From positions 62,001 through 126,000 of the forward strand of contig NZ_POVU01000005.1 of NCBI RefSeq assembly GCF_003261585.1: a stretch of DNA of 64,000 nucleotides. Reading direction: 5' to 3'. A model generated the notes under the pieces. That model saw only the letters and a list, made by a program, of their open reading frames with translations, searched no databases and had not been told where the DNA came from. Both the position numbers and the translations under genes were made by a program. Source of the DNA: Acinetobacter sp. MB5 (GTDB lineage: Bacteria > Pseudomonadota > Gammaproteobacteria > Pseudomonadales > Moraxellaceae). The first letter of the stretch is position 1. The number at the start of each line of letters is the position of its first letter. Positions 35,271 to 43,150 of the stretch are shown in pieces.

Positions 35271-36324
35271 AAAATTGAGTAAAAACAAAGTCATCGAAGA
35301 ATTGTTCGATAAAACAAAGCGTAACCAAATTTGGGTCGCGCCGATGGCAGGTGTAACTGATCGGCCATTTAGAACACTGTGTAAATACTTTGGTGCAGGG
35401 CATGCGGTCAGTGAAATGATGACCGCTGATAAAACACTTCGCATGAGCAAGAAAAGCTTATATCGCGCCAACTTTGATGGTGAAATTGCCCCAATCTCAG
35501 CACAAATTGCAGGCTCAGACCCAGAACAGCTAGCTGAAGCTGCTCGTTATCAGGTTGAGAATGGTGCACAGATTGTCGATATTAATATGGGCTGCCCAGC
35601 CAAAAAGGTTTGCAATAAACTGGCTGGTTCAGCATTACTTCAAGATGAAGATCTGGTCGCTCGAATTTTAGATACCGTAGTCGCTGCTGTCGATGTGCCA
35701 GTAACTTTAAAAACACGCCTTGGTTATCTGAATGGTCATGAAAATATCGTGCGGGTGGCGAAACGTGCTGAACAGGCAGGCATTGCAGCGTTAGCACTGC
35801 ATGGGCGTACCCGTGAAGATATGTATTTAAATACGGCACGTTATGAACTGATTAAACAAGTTAAAAGTCATATTGATATTCCCGTGATTGCCAATGGTGA
35901 TATTGACAGTCCAGAAAAGGCCAAATATGTACTTGATTACACGGGTGCAGATGCGATTATGATTGGTCGTGCTGCTCAGGGGAGACCGTGGATTTTTCGT
36001 GAAATCGCCCATTATTTAAAAACAGGGCAGCATTTGTCTGCGCCGAGTATTGAAGAAGTTAAAACCGTTTTGCTTGGACACTTGAGCGAGCTGTATGAGT
36101 TCTATGGCGAATATTCAGGATGCCGTATTGCACGTAAACATATTGCTTGGTACACCAAGGGCCTACATTCAAGTAATGAGTTTCGTCAGAATATGTACAA
36201 GGTTGAATCGACCCTTGAACAAGCAAAAGTGGTGGAAGCCTACTTCAATTTATTGCTTGATCAAGGGCAAAATATGGATGATGTGCAAGTTGAGTCGGTC
36301 GATTTACTCGGTGCTCAGGCTTAA
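35248..36324 (+). CDS. dusB: tRNA-dihydrouridine synthase B with prophage-supplied N-terminus
   Basis: A 358-residue FMN enzyme that reduces a tRNA uridine (position 17 in E. coli DusB) to dihydrouridine. DusB-type motifs: 'APMAGVTDRPFRTLC', 'DINMGCPAKKVCNKLAGSAL' (catalytic Cys), 'ALHGRTREDMY', 'IPVIANGDI' and 'TGADAIMIGRAAQGRPWIFR'. These differ from DusA. The first 25 residues (to about Lys24-Arg25) have no DusB similarity and come from phage DNA, whereas E. coli DusB has only about ten residues there. ATG 35248 has a weak ribosome-binding site; TTG 35275 is an alternative. The stop overlaps the convergent oxidoreductase stop. Expression now depends on a phage-derived promoter. Confidence 0.95.
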   Translation: MIENIGIGKLSKNKVIEELFDKTKRNQIWVAPMAGVTDRPFRTLCKYFGAGHAVSEMMTADKTLRMSKKSLYRANFDGEIAPISAQIAGSDPEQLAEAARYQVENGAQIVDINMGCPAKKVCNKLAGSALLQDEDLVARILDTVVAAVDVPVTLKTRLGYLNGHENIVRVAKRAEQAGIAALALHGRTREDMYLNTARYELIKQVKSHIDIPVIANGDIDSPEKAKYVLDYTGADAIMIGRAAQGRPWIFREIAHYLKTGQHLSAPSIEEVKTVLLGHLSELYEFYGEYSGCRIARKHIAWYTKGLHSSNEFRQNMYKVESTLEQAKVVEAYFNLLLDQGQNMDDVQVESVDLLGAQA

Positions 36325-37361
36325 GCACGCATCTCTTTAACCAATGTTTTGATCAGCTCATGGGCTTCAAGCTGTCGGATTTGTCCGACATTGCTACCAG
36401 CCCAAAATGCTGCATATCCGTGATGATCATGTTTTGCAGCGAGTGCATTTAGTTTTTTAGCAATGTCATAAGTATATGGGTATGCAGGAATTTCTGGTCG
36501 ATGAATTCCATCAATTTTTTTATGCCAGTCATTGAATATACCGCGTGCAGGACGACCAGAAATTGCCGCACTAATCTGGGTGACAGGCTCGTCAAACAAA
36601 GCTTCTCGATACATGGTATTGGCATTTGACGAAGAACATTGAATAAATGCCGTTCCTAATTGCACCGCAGATGCTCCTAAATTCTGCATTTGTTCAGCTT
36701 GTTGACCATTCATAATACCACCTGCTGCCACAATCGGTAGCGAGCAGTATTCTCGAAGAAGCTGAACAAGATCCGCTGTGGTGATCGCCGCATCGCTATC
36801 TGAATTGAAAATCCCGCGATGCCCACCTGCTTCAATACCTTGAGCAATAACGATATCAATGCCTGCTTGCTCAATCGCTTGAGCTTCACTCAAATTAGTC
36901 GCGGTTACCATTGTGATAATCCCAGCTTTTTTCAAAGCTTGGATTTGATGATGATGTGGAATACCAAAATGGAAGCTCACAGCAGCAGGACGTAATTCTA
37001 AAACAAGATTCAGATAATCATCTGAATCTAAAAAGCTCGGATAAATACATTTCAAACTTTCAGGTGCTAGTTGATCAAATTGTTCAAAATGTGGCTGTAA
37101 ATATTCAATCCATTGTTGGCTGATTTCAACATCAACCATTTCACTGCGATGGCAAAAAAAATTGACCTGAAAGGGTCTGTCGGTGAGTGCTTGGGTTTCT
37201 AGGATTTGTTTCCGACAACTTTCAAGATCACTTGCTCCTAAACCAAGTGAGCCTAATCCGCCTGCATTTGAAACTTCGGCTGCGAGTTTTGGCGTTGAAA
37301 TACCTGCCATTGGTGCAAGAAAAATCGGATATTCGAGATTAAGCTGAGAAAGAATAGACAT
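36321..37361 (-). CDS. Nitronate monooxygenase-like FMN oxidoreductase
   Basis: A 346-residue TIM-barrel flavoprotein. The start is ATG 37361; the in-frame TTG nine bases upstream is not needed. Motifs: 'YPIFLAPMAGISTP' at the N-terminus, 'GGLGSLG', and 'GIEAGGHRG' then 'VAAGGIMNGQQ' for FMN phosphate, with the conserved 'GHRG' His. The family (2-nitropropane dioxygenase / NMO) oxidises propionate 3-nitronate and related toxic nitronates; some members are enoyl reductases. The gene is reverse-strand and converges on dusB with a 3-base overlap. Confidence 0.85.
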   Translation of the reverse strand: MSILSQLNLEYPIFLAPMAGISTPKLAAEVSNAGGLGSLGLGASDLESCRKQILETQALTDRPFQVNFFCHRSEMVDVEISQQWIEYLQPHFEQFDQLAPESLKCIYPSFLDSDDYLNLVLELRPAAVSFHFGIPHHHQIQALKKAGIITMVTATNLSEAQAIEQAGIDIVIAQGIEAGGHRGIFNSDSDAAITTADLVQLLREYCSLPIVAAGGIMNGQQAEQMQNLGASAVQLGTAFIQCSSSNANTMYREALFDEPVTQISAAISGRPARGIFNDWHKKIDGIHRPEIPAYPYTYDIAKKLNALAAKHDHHGYAAFWAGSNVGQIRQLEAHELIKTLVKEMRA

Positions 37362-37412
37362 AACGACCAACTTTTTTATCTTTAATTGCTGAGAGAAAGT
37401 GAGAAAAAACGA

Positions 37413-37610
37413 CTACTGATCTGCGTTCTTAAGCCCACTGGCGACCTGATCGTTCGCTTGCTGAGTTTTGAGTTTCACAGTATCAAGTGTCTGTTTATAC
37501 TGATTCTCTGCTTGTGTCGTACGTGCTCCTGACTCTGAGTCAGGTTGCTTGGTACAACCGACGAGCGACATTACAAGAATAACCGTACTGATGACAACAT
37601 GATGTTTCAT
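37413..37610 (-). CDS. Small lipoprotein, unknown function
   Basis: A 65-residue protein starting at ATG 37610 after GAGAGG. It has a lipoprotein signal (VISTVILVMSLVGC, lipobox LVGC) and a Gln/Ala-rich helical mature part of about 45 residues. It is probably anchored in the outer membrane or the periplasmic face. No family function is recognised. It lies alone between two reverse-strand genes. Confidence 0.75.
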   Translation of the reverse strand: MKHHVVISTVILVMSLVGCTKQPDSESGARTTQAENQYKQTLDTVKLKTQQANDQVASGLKNADQ

Positions 37611-37754
37611 TCGATGCACCTCTCATTGATCAATCGTTGTGAGATTCTGTATAGGAATTTGTCTCAATCAAAAAAAGTGAAAATTACACTTTTTTATCGG
37701 TTGTCATAGCCTTAAACATTTTGAAGAGTTGGACAATAAGACCTTCATACTAGG

Positions 37755-37785
37755 GGCATTACAAGGTAGCTTTCCTTGTAATGCC
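37755..37785 (-). other. Stable hairpin after the alpha/beta hydrolase gene
   Basis: GGCATTACAAGG (37755-37766) pairs perfectly with CCTTGTAATGCC (37774-37785). It lies just beyond the stop of the reverse-strand hydrolase. There is no T run, so it may protect the 3' end or end transcription only with Rho. Confidence 0.5.
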
Positions 37786-37793
37786 AGATCATC

Positions 37794-38495
37794 CTAATTA
37801 GTTAGCCACGCTGTGAGTAACGAGGTTGTTTCTTCTGGACATTCCATAGGGGGTAAATGCCCACACTGTTTGAAAATATGTAGCTGTGAATTTTCAATCC
37901 CTTCATGCATTTCCTGAGCGAGTTTTACAGGAGTCACGAGATCATTTTCACCCACTGCAACCAGTGTTGGAACTTTAATGTCTGCGAGTGATGGACGTGA
38001 GTCTATACGACCTAAAATTGCAGTTTGCTGATTGATAAAGCCTAAGCCACCAATACGCTGAGCCATGGCTTTAATTTCTTCAGCGAAGGGTTCATGCACA
38101 CGAGATGGATGAATGATTTGAGGGAGTAGCTTATTGGTGACACCCATAAATTTACCGACTTTCAGCGAATGAATCGTTGCTTGGCGGTGTTTTGCTGAAG
38201 TCACGCTGTCAGGGCGAGCGCTGGTATCGAACAGCGCAAGTTTGGTCACACGCTCAGGTGCTTGACGCATGACTTCAAAGGCAACATAGCCACCCATAGA
38301 CAGTCCAACCAGAGCAAATTCTGCTGGTGCTTGGTTCAAGATTCGTTCTGCCATGGCTGGTAAATTGTCATCTTGTGACAGGTCTGCAACGATGATATCT
38401 GAATGTTGTGATAAGGCATCAGTCTGATGCTGCCACAGTTTTTCATCGTTGAGTAAACCAGGAATAAAAACGACAGTAGGACGAGGAGAAAGCAT
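37794..38495 (-). CDS. Alpha/beta hydrolase
   Basis: A 233-residue soluble hydrolase. The oxyanion strand 'VVFIPGLLNDEKLWQ', the nucleophile elbow 'GLSMGGYVA' (Ser), a likely acid near 'GENDLVTPV' and the His in 'QCGHLPPME' form the complete triad. The family includes enol-lactonases and esterases; the substrate is unknown. It starts 12 bases downstream of the MFS gene stop on the same strand and is probably co-transcribed with it. Confidence 0.85.
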   Translation of the reverse strand: MLSPRPTVVFIPGLLNDEKLWQHQTDALSQHSDIIVADLSQDDNLPAMAERILNQAPAEFALVGLSMGGYVAFEVMRQAPERVTKLALFDTSARPDSVTSAKHRQATIHSLKVGKFMGVTNKLLPQIIHPSRVHEPFAEEIKAMAQRIGGLGFINQQTAILGRIDSRPSLADIKVPTLVAVGENDLVTPVKLAQEMHEGIENSQLHIFKQCGHLPPMECPEETTSLLTAWLTN

Positions 38496-38507
38496 AAATA
38501 ACCTAAA

Positions 38508-39785
38508 TTAACGTTTGATTTGCAGTAAAGATAAAATACTGCCCAGAGTAGCAAAGCATAGAGTTAAAGCGACAATTGCAATCCAGCCACCATGGAGCCA
38601 GAACCAGCCGCCCACCGAACCAATAATGCTTGAACCCATATAATAAAATAAAAGATATAAAGATGCCGCATGACCTTTATTTTCACGTGCTGTAGGGCCA
38701 ACACAGCCACTGGTCACAGAGTGACTAATAAAAAATCCTGTCGTCACTAAAATGACCCCGGCAATCACAGAGATAATTGAGCTGGCCAATGTGAAAACAA
38801 TCCCTAATCCCATAATGGCAAAGCCGCTGAACATCAGCGGACGTTTACCAAAACGATCTGCCAAGCTACCTGCGATCGATGAAGACACCACACCAAAGGC
38901 ATAGACTAAAAAGATCAGGCTGATAGTCGTTTGGCTAAACGAATAAGGCGCATCTGACAAACGGAAAGTTGCATAGTTAAAGAGAGTGACAAAAATACTG
39001 GTCAGACAGAAACCAATGGCATACAGGCGAATGAGACCAACATTCCGAAGATGTTTTGCCCATGTGCGTAGATGAAATGCAATCCGAAAACCTGGTTGTG
39101 CGACAAAATTGCGCGATTCGGGGAGTAATTTATAAAAACCAAATGAGAATGCAAGGCAGATTACTCCTAAGACTTCAAGCGCAATTCGCCACGAATAAAA
39201 TTCGCTCATGAGTCCCATACCTACCCGACCGATCATTGCCCCAAAAGCGGTACCACCGACATAAAGCCCCATGGCTTTACCCAAATGCGCAGGATCAATT
39301 TCTTCAGCCAGCCATGCCATTGCCACAGCAGGGACACCCCCTAGAACTAATCCTTCAAGTGCGCGGGCAATCAGTAGGGCATGCCAGTCTTGCATAAATG
39401 ATGCAATAATGTTCAAAACTGAAGCGATCGCCATAGAAAAGAACATAATTCCGCGGCGGCCAACAGCTTGAGAAAATGCACTGGCCAGCACAATCGAAAA
39501 CGCCAGTAAGCCTGTCGTTAAGGACAGAGCCAAAGAACTGGTCGCAGGGCTAATATTGAAACTATGTGAAAATGCAGGAAGAAGCGGTTGTACACAATAA
39601 ATCAGGGAGAAGCTGGCAAAACCTAGTAAAAACAGGGCAAAGCCAGCACGGTAATAGTCTTGAGAGCCTTGCTGAATCCAGACATTTTTGAGAGGAGTGC
39701 GTGTTGAGAGGGCAGGTTTTTTGTGTTCTGTCCAAGTTTGTGTTGATGAAACTTGTACAGATTTTGGGGAGGAGTCGCTCGCCAT
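38508..39785 (-). CDS. MFS transporter, YnfM-like
   Basis: A 425-residue major facilitator with about 12 transmembrane helices after a 45-residue hydrophilic N-terminus. 'RALEGLVLGGVPAVAMAWLAEE' and the 'GRVGMGLM' region resemble the YnfM/YybF arabinose-efflux type. 'DRFGKRPLMF' between helices 8 and 9 is the MFS signature loop. The substrate is unknown. It is divergent from a LysR regulator that probably controls it, and is followed by the co-directional hydrolase. Confidence 0.88.
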   Translation of the reverse strand: MASDSSPKSVQVSSTQTWTEHKKPALSTRTPLKNVWIQQGSQDYYRAGFALFLLGFASFSLIYCVQPLLPAFSHSFNISPATSSLALSLTTGLLAFSIVLASAFSQAVGRRGIMFFSMAIASVLNIIASFMQDWHALLIARALEGLVLGGVPAVAMAWLAEEIDPAHLGKAMGLYVGGTAFGAMIGRVGMGLMSEFYSWRIALEVLGVICLAFSFGFYKLLPESRNFVAQPGFRIAFHLRTWAKHLRNVGLIRLYAIGFCLTSIFVTLFNYATFRLSDAPYSFSQTTISLIFLVYAFGVVSSSIAGSLADRFGKRPLMFSGFAIMGLGIVFTLASSIISVIAGVILVTTGFFISHSVTSGCVGPTARENKGHAASLYLLFYYMGSSIIGSVGGWFWLHGGWIAIVALTLCFATLGSILSLLQIKR

Positions 39786-39899
39786 GATGAATGCTCGATT
39801 GCTGAGAGTGTTGCAGGGGGAGATTATTTATGATTAATCTAGCAATTTATTAGGTATTTTTCTAATATATTTAAATATGTACCTTGATATGTTTTATAT
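39786..39899. promoter_or_regulatory. Divergent MFS/LysR control region
   Basis: The 114-base AT-rich gap contains the palindrome ATATTTAAATAT (about 39866-39877) and several TA-rich stretches suitable for LysR T-N11-A sites. No base-exact operator can be fixed by eye. Confidence 0.4.
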
Positions 39900-40811
39900 A
39901 TGGAACTTCGACATATACGCTACTTTTTGGCAGCGGCAGAAGAAAAAAATCTGACCAAAGCAGCAATGCGCTTAGGGATTAGTCAGCCGCCTTTGAGTAT
40001 GCAGATTCGGGATTTGGAAAATGAAATTGGGGCAGTGCTGTTTCACCGTAATCCACATGGTATTGAGCTGACTGAAGCGGGTCAGGCTTTTTTAAAGGCA
40101 GTACAGCCTTTGCAGCAACGTGCTGATGAAGCCATTCAAATTGCACGACAAGTTGCCAATGGTGAACTTGGACAGTTAAATTTGGGTTTTACAGGAACAG
40201 CAGCATTAAACCCACTGATTCCTACCGCAATTCGTGAGTTTCAAAAAACTTATCCGAAGGTAAAAGTAAAAATCGAGGAAGCCAATTCGGCTGCATTGAT
40301 TCAAAAACTACTCAATGAACAAGTCGATATTGCCTTCCTTCGACCTTCAGACCCTCAACCAGACGCTTTAAAAATTCAGCATTTAATGGATGAGCCTTTG
40401 GTTGCGGTTGTGCCATCGCATCATCCTGCGGCAGAACATTCCCAAGCTTTGGCCTTGATGGCACTCAAAGACGACCCGTTTATTATGATTCCTGAGTCAT
40501 TTTCAGGAATGGGGTTGTATGATGCGATTGTACAGGCCTGTTTGCAGGCAGGATTTGACCCTAAAATTGGACAAAGTGCACCACAGTTGGTGTCTATTTT
40601 ATCTTTAATTTCTGGTAATTTGGGTGTTTCTTTGGTTCCTGAATCTGTTATTCAGGTACAACTGGCAGGCATTCAGCATTGTCGATTGCAAGCGCCTGTG
40701 CCACATGTCAGTCTTGGCTTGGCTTACCATGCGGAAAATCCGTCACAACTGGCGATCAACTTTGCCAGTATTGTGATGTCATTGTGTCATCAAAATCAAT
40801 ATTCATTCTAA
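39900..40811 (+). CDS. LysR-family transcriptional regulator
   Basis: A 303-residue regulator. The winged helix-turn-helix occupies residues 1-60 ('RHIRYFLAAAEEKNLTKAA', 'LGISQPPLSMQIRDLE'). A two-lobe substrate-binding domain follows ('LNLGFTGTAALNPLIP' then 'VDIAFLRP'), similar to the BenM/CatM class common in Acinetobacter. It would bind the MFS promoter and sense an aromatic or organic acid ligand; the ligand is unknown. It is divergently arranged with the MFS-hydrolase unit. The DUF1653 gene begins 13 bases after its stop. Confidence 0.9.
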   Translation: MELRHIRYFLAAAEEKNLTKAAMRLGISQPPLSMQIRDLENEIGAVLFHRNPHGIELTEAGQAFLKAVQPLQQRADEAIQIARQVANGELGQLNLGFTGTAALNPLIPTAIREFQKTYPKVKVKIEEANSAALIQKLLNEQVDIAFLRPSDPQPDALKIQHLMDEPLVAVVPSHHPAAEHSQALALMALKDDPFIMIPESFSGMGLYDAIVQACLQAGFDPKIGQSAPQLVSILSLISGNLGVSLVPESVIQVQLAGIQHCRLQAPVPHVSLGLAYHAENPSQLAINFASIVMSLCHQNQYSF

Positions 40812-40824
40812 ATTTGGAGGGTTT

Positions 40825-41046
40825 ATGCAATTACAGCGTGGAATTTATCAACATTATAAAGGACAGCTTTATCAGGTTTTTTCGGTTGCTCGACATAGCG
40901 AAACAGAAGAAGAACATGTGGTTTATCAATGTTTATATGGCGATTACTCCATGTGGATTCGCCCATTAAGCATGTTTTTGGAACATGTCACTTTGCAGGA
41001 TGGTACGGTTTGTCCGCGCTTTGCATTGATTCAAAGTCTTGAGTGA
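40825..41046 (+). CDS. DUF1653 family protein
   Basis: A 73-residue protein that matches DUF1653 (PF07866): 'GIYQHYKGQLYQVFSVARHS' then 'VVYQCLYGDYSMWIRPLSMF'. The family is small, soluble and of unknown function. The ATG follows GGAGGG. It is probably co-transcribed with the LysR gene 13 bases upstream. Confidence 0.9.
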   Translation: MQLQRGIYQHYKGQLYQVFSVARHSETEEEHVVYQCLYGDYSMWIRPLSMFLEHVTLQDGTVCPRFALIQSLE

Positions 41047-41168
41047 GTTCTAGGGCAGGAATTGCATTAGGTGGGTGTCAGTATTTATTTGATAAAACTG
41101 ACACTGGTTTGAATTTAAGTCAGGTCATGCAAATTTGTATAAGTAGTGGCGTGTTTTTATAAATCAGA

Positions 41169-41378
41169 TCAGGCAAGCATGATGCTTGAAAAATGTAAGT
41201 TGTAGGTGAGATATTTTTCTATAAAAGCGGTTTTATTTTGCACACGTAACATGCTGTCATAAACAAAACGGGGAACAGAGTAAAACAGCACGGCTGTACC
41301 GTCCGAATAAAAAATTTTTAAATAACGTGAACTCGCACTGTATTTCCAAGTTTTAACGATGTGATCAGTTCTATACAT
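41169..41378 (-). CDS. KTSC domain-like small protein
   Basis: A 69-residue protein, start ATG 41378 after AGGATGAT. The core 'SSRYLKIFYSDGTAVLFYSV' and 'PRFVYDSMLRVQNKTAFIEK' match the KTSC fold found in Lys-tRNA synthetase-associated and phage proteins, although the KTSC residues themselves are partly replaced. Function is unknown. The longer frame upstream (to 41498) has no conservation and is unlikely to be translated. Confidence 0.65.
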   Translation of the reverse strand: MYRTDHIVKTWKYSASSRYLKIFYSDGTAVLFYSVPRFVYDSMLRVQNKTAFIEKYLTYNLHFSSIMLA

Positions 41379-41550
41379 ACATATCATCCTGTATCGTTGT
41401 TGGTATCTTCCTAAAAAATAGTGCAATTTTTGAACCAAGAAATGCATTATTCCTTCTATTCTTATGATTATTTCATTTATGCGTCCTATGCCTGTCACTG
41501 CTCCTAATGCATTTTTATTTATCTTCCTGTTTAAATCATATCTAGAGTCT

Positions 41551-41593
41551 AAAAAACAAACAAGTAACCTTATGTGTCACACAAGGTTACTTG
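41551..41593 (-). terminator. Terminator of the thiolase gene
   Basis: On the reverse strand CAAGTAACCTT (41583-41593) pairs with AAGGTTACTTG (41561-41571), followed by TTTGTTTTTT. It is a clear rho-independent terminator 32 bases after the thiolase stop. Confidence 0.85.
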
Positions 41594-41624
41594 TAGTTGA
41601 ATGGGTGTAGAAAAGATTTAAGTC

Positions 41625-42905
41625 TTATTTTTCGATAATTGCTGTGACGCCTTGACCACCTGCGGCACAAATCGAAATGAGTACACGTCCTGAACCTTTT
41701 TGGTGAATCAGTTTGGCTGCGGTTGCCAAAATGCGCCCACCTGTTGCTGCAAAAGGGTGACCTGCAGCAAGGGATGAACCATTGACATTGAGTTTGCTAC
41801 GATCAATTTTACCTAGTGGTTCAGCCAAACCAAGACGTTGTTGGCAGAACTCAGGGTCTTCCCATGCTTTTAAGGTACTGAGGACTTGTGAGGCAAAGGC
41901 TTCATGAATTTCGTAAAAGTCAAAATCCTGTAGCTTTAAATTGGCACGAGCGAGCATGCGTGGCATAGCATAAGCAGGCGCCATGAGCAAACCTTCTTTT
42001 TTATGCACAAAATCAACTGCCGCTGTTTCAGAAAAACTTAAATAGGCCAGTACTTCATGTCCATTGGCTTTTGCCCATTCTTCCGAGGCAAGTAATACAC
42101 AGGATGCGCCGTCAGTTAGAGGTGTTGAGTTACCTGCGGTCATGGTGGCGTTGTCACCTTTACCAAATACAGGGCGTAAAGTTGACAGTTTTTCAATAGA
42201 AGAATCTGGACGTAAGTTTTGATCGCGGTTTAAGCCTAAAAATGGGGTGATCAAGTCATCAAAGAAACCTGCTTCATAGGCAGCAGCCAGTTTATGATGG
42301 CTGGCAACGGCAAGCTCATCCTGTGCCTGACGAGAAATTCCCCATTCTAAAGCAGTTAAAGCGGCATGTTCACCCATCGATAAACCTGTACGGGGTTCAC
42401 CATTTTTAGGGGCTTCGATCAGCGATTTAAAGTTGATGCTGCTGAGTGCCTGAAGGCGGGCTTTTGCAGTTTTGGCAACATTGAGTTCAAGCAGTGCTTT
42501 ACGTAAGCCATCGCCAAGTGCAACGGGTGCATCGGAGGTGGTATCGACACCGCCAGCAATTCCGACTTCGATTTGCCCAAGTGCAATTTTATTGGCAACA
42601 GCAAAAGCTGCCTGTAAACCCGTGCCACAAGCCTGTTGTAAGTCGTAAGCAGGCGTTTCAGGCGCAAGCTGACTATTGAGCAGGCATTCACGTGTTAAAT
42701 TAAAATCACGGCTATGTTTAAGAACAGCACCAGCAACCACTTCCCCCAGTCGTTGCCCTTGTAAGTGGAAGCGTTCAACCAGACCATTGAGCGCAGCAGT
42801 GAACATGTCGGTATTGCTGGCTTTCAAATAAGGACCATTAGAACGGGCAAAAGGAATACGATTGCCACCCAAAATTGCAACACGACGAATAGTAGTCTGA
42901 CTCAT
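41625..42905 (-). CDS. Acetyl-CoA acyltransferase (thiolase), FadA2/FadI-like
   Basis: A 426-residue thiolase starting at ATG 42905 (MSQTTIRRVAILGGNRIPFA); the upstream frame to 43061 lacks conservation. The active-site Cys is in 'LQQACGTGLQAAFA', the His in 'GHPFAATGGRI' and the second Cys in 'ISICAAGGQG'. It exchanges an acyl and acetyl group on CoA, usually the last step of beta-oxidation. It is divergent from a large FabG and a MaoC gene, the same gene content as mycobacterial fadA2-fabG4-htdX, suggesting a linked fatty-acyl pathway. Confidence 0.93.
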   Translation of the reverse strand: MSQTTIRRVAILGGNRIPFARSNGPYLKASNTDMFTAALNGLVERFHLQGQRLGEVVAGAVLKHSRDFNLTRECLLNSQLAPETPAYDLQQACGTGLQAAFAVANKIALGQIEVGIAGGVDTTSDAPVALGDGLRKALLELNVAKTAKARLQALSSINFKSLIEAPKNGEPRTGLSMGEHAALTALEWGISRQAQDELAVASHHKLAAAYEAGFFDDLITPFLGLNRDQNLRPDSSIEKLSTLRPVFGKGDNATMTAGNSTPLTDGASCVLLASEEWAKANGHEVLAYLSFSETAAVDFVHKKEGLLMAPAYAMPRMLARANLKLQDFDFYEIHEAFASQVLSTLKAWEDPEFCQQRLGLAEPLGKIDRSKLNVNGSSLAAGHPFAATGGRILATAAKLIHQKGSGRVLISICAAGGQGVTAIIEK

Positions 42906-43070
42906 AGTGATGTTCCTGTGCAAAAAATGAAAAAAAGGTTGGATGGAAAAATAAAGTGAAATTAGAGATAATTTTGTTTTACCATAGCATAGAATAGAAC
43001 TCGGGCAATTGACCGAAATGACACAATAACAACGATTCAAGTCAACACATCTCATACGCAATTTCAGTAT

Positions 43071-43088
43071 GATAATTTCAAAATTATC
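43071..43088. promoter_or_regulatory. Perfect 18-base palindrome between thiolase and FabG genes
   Basis: GATAATTT-CA-AAATTATC lies in the 245-base divergent region, about 60 bases before the FabG start. It is a candidate repressor operator for the divergent fatty-acid genes. The regulator is not in the window. Confidence 0.5.
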
Positions 43089-43150
43089 GACCCTCTAGAT
43101 GTGTTTCATGCTGTATCTATATGATTCACCGAAGCGAAGAGAACATTATT

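Larger units (their letters stand above)
1..35320. mobile_element. Right part of a prophage inserted in the 5' end of dusB
   Basis: Contiguous phage genes (capsid, adaptor, tail/internal virion, lysis, umuDC, integrase) run from the left edge to the start of dusB. The left end lies outside the window. The right boundary is approximate. The integrase starts at 35140 and phage-like DNA continues into the first codons of the dusB reading frame. The conserved DusB sequence begins near 35323, so the attachment core should lie close to 35,320-35,380. No left junction is available to define the core repeat. The absence of tail-tube, sheath and obvious tape-measure genes, together with a giant internal protein, suggests a podovirus-like particle; this is inference. 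Confidence 0.93.

Noticed and set aside
35248-36324. Annotation of the target gene as dusA
   Set aside because: dusA is the dus gene I know best as a phage target, but the motifs (NMGCPAKKV, HGRTRE, GRAAQGRPWIFR) are those of DusB.
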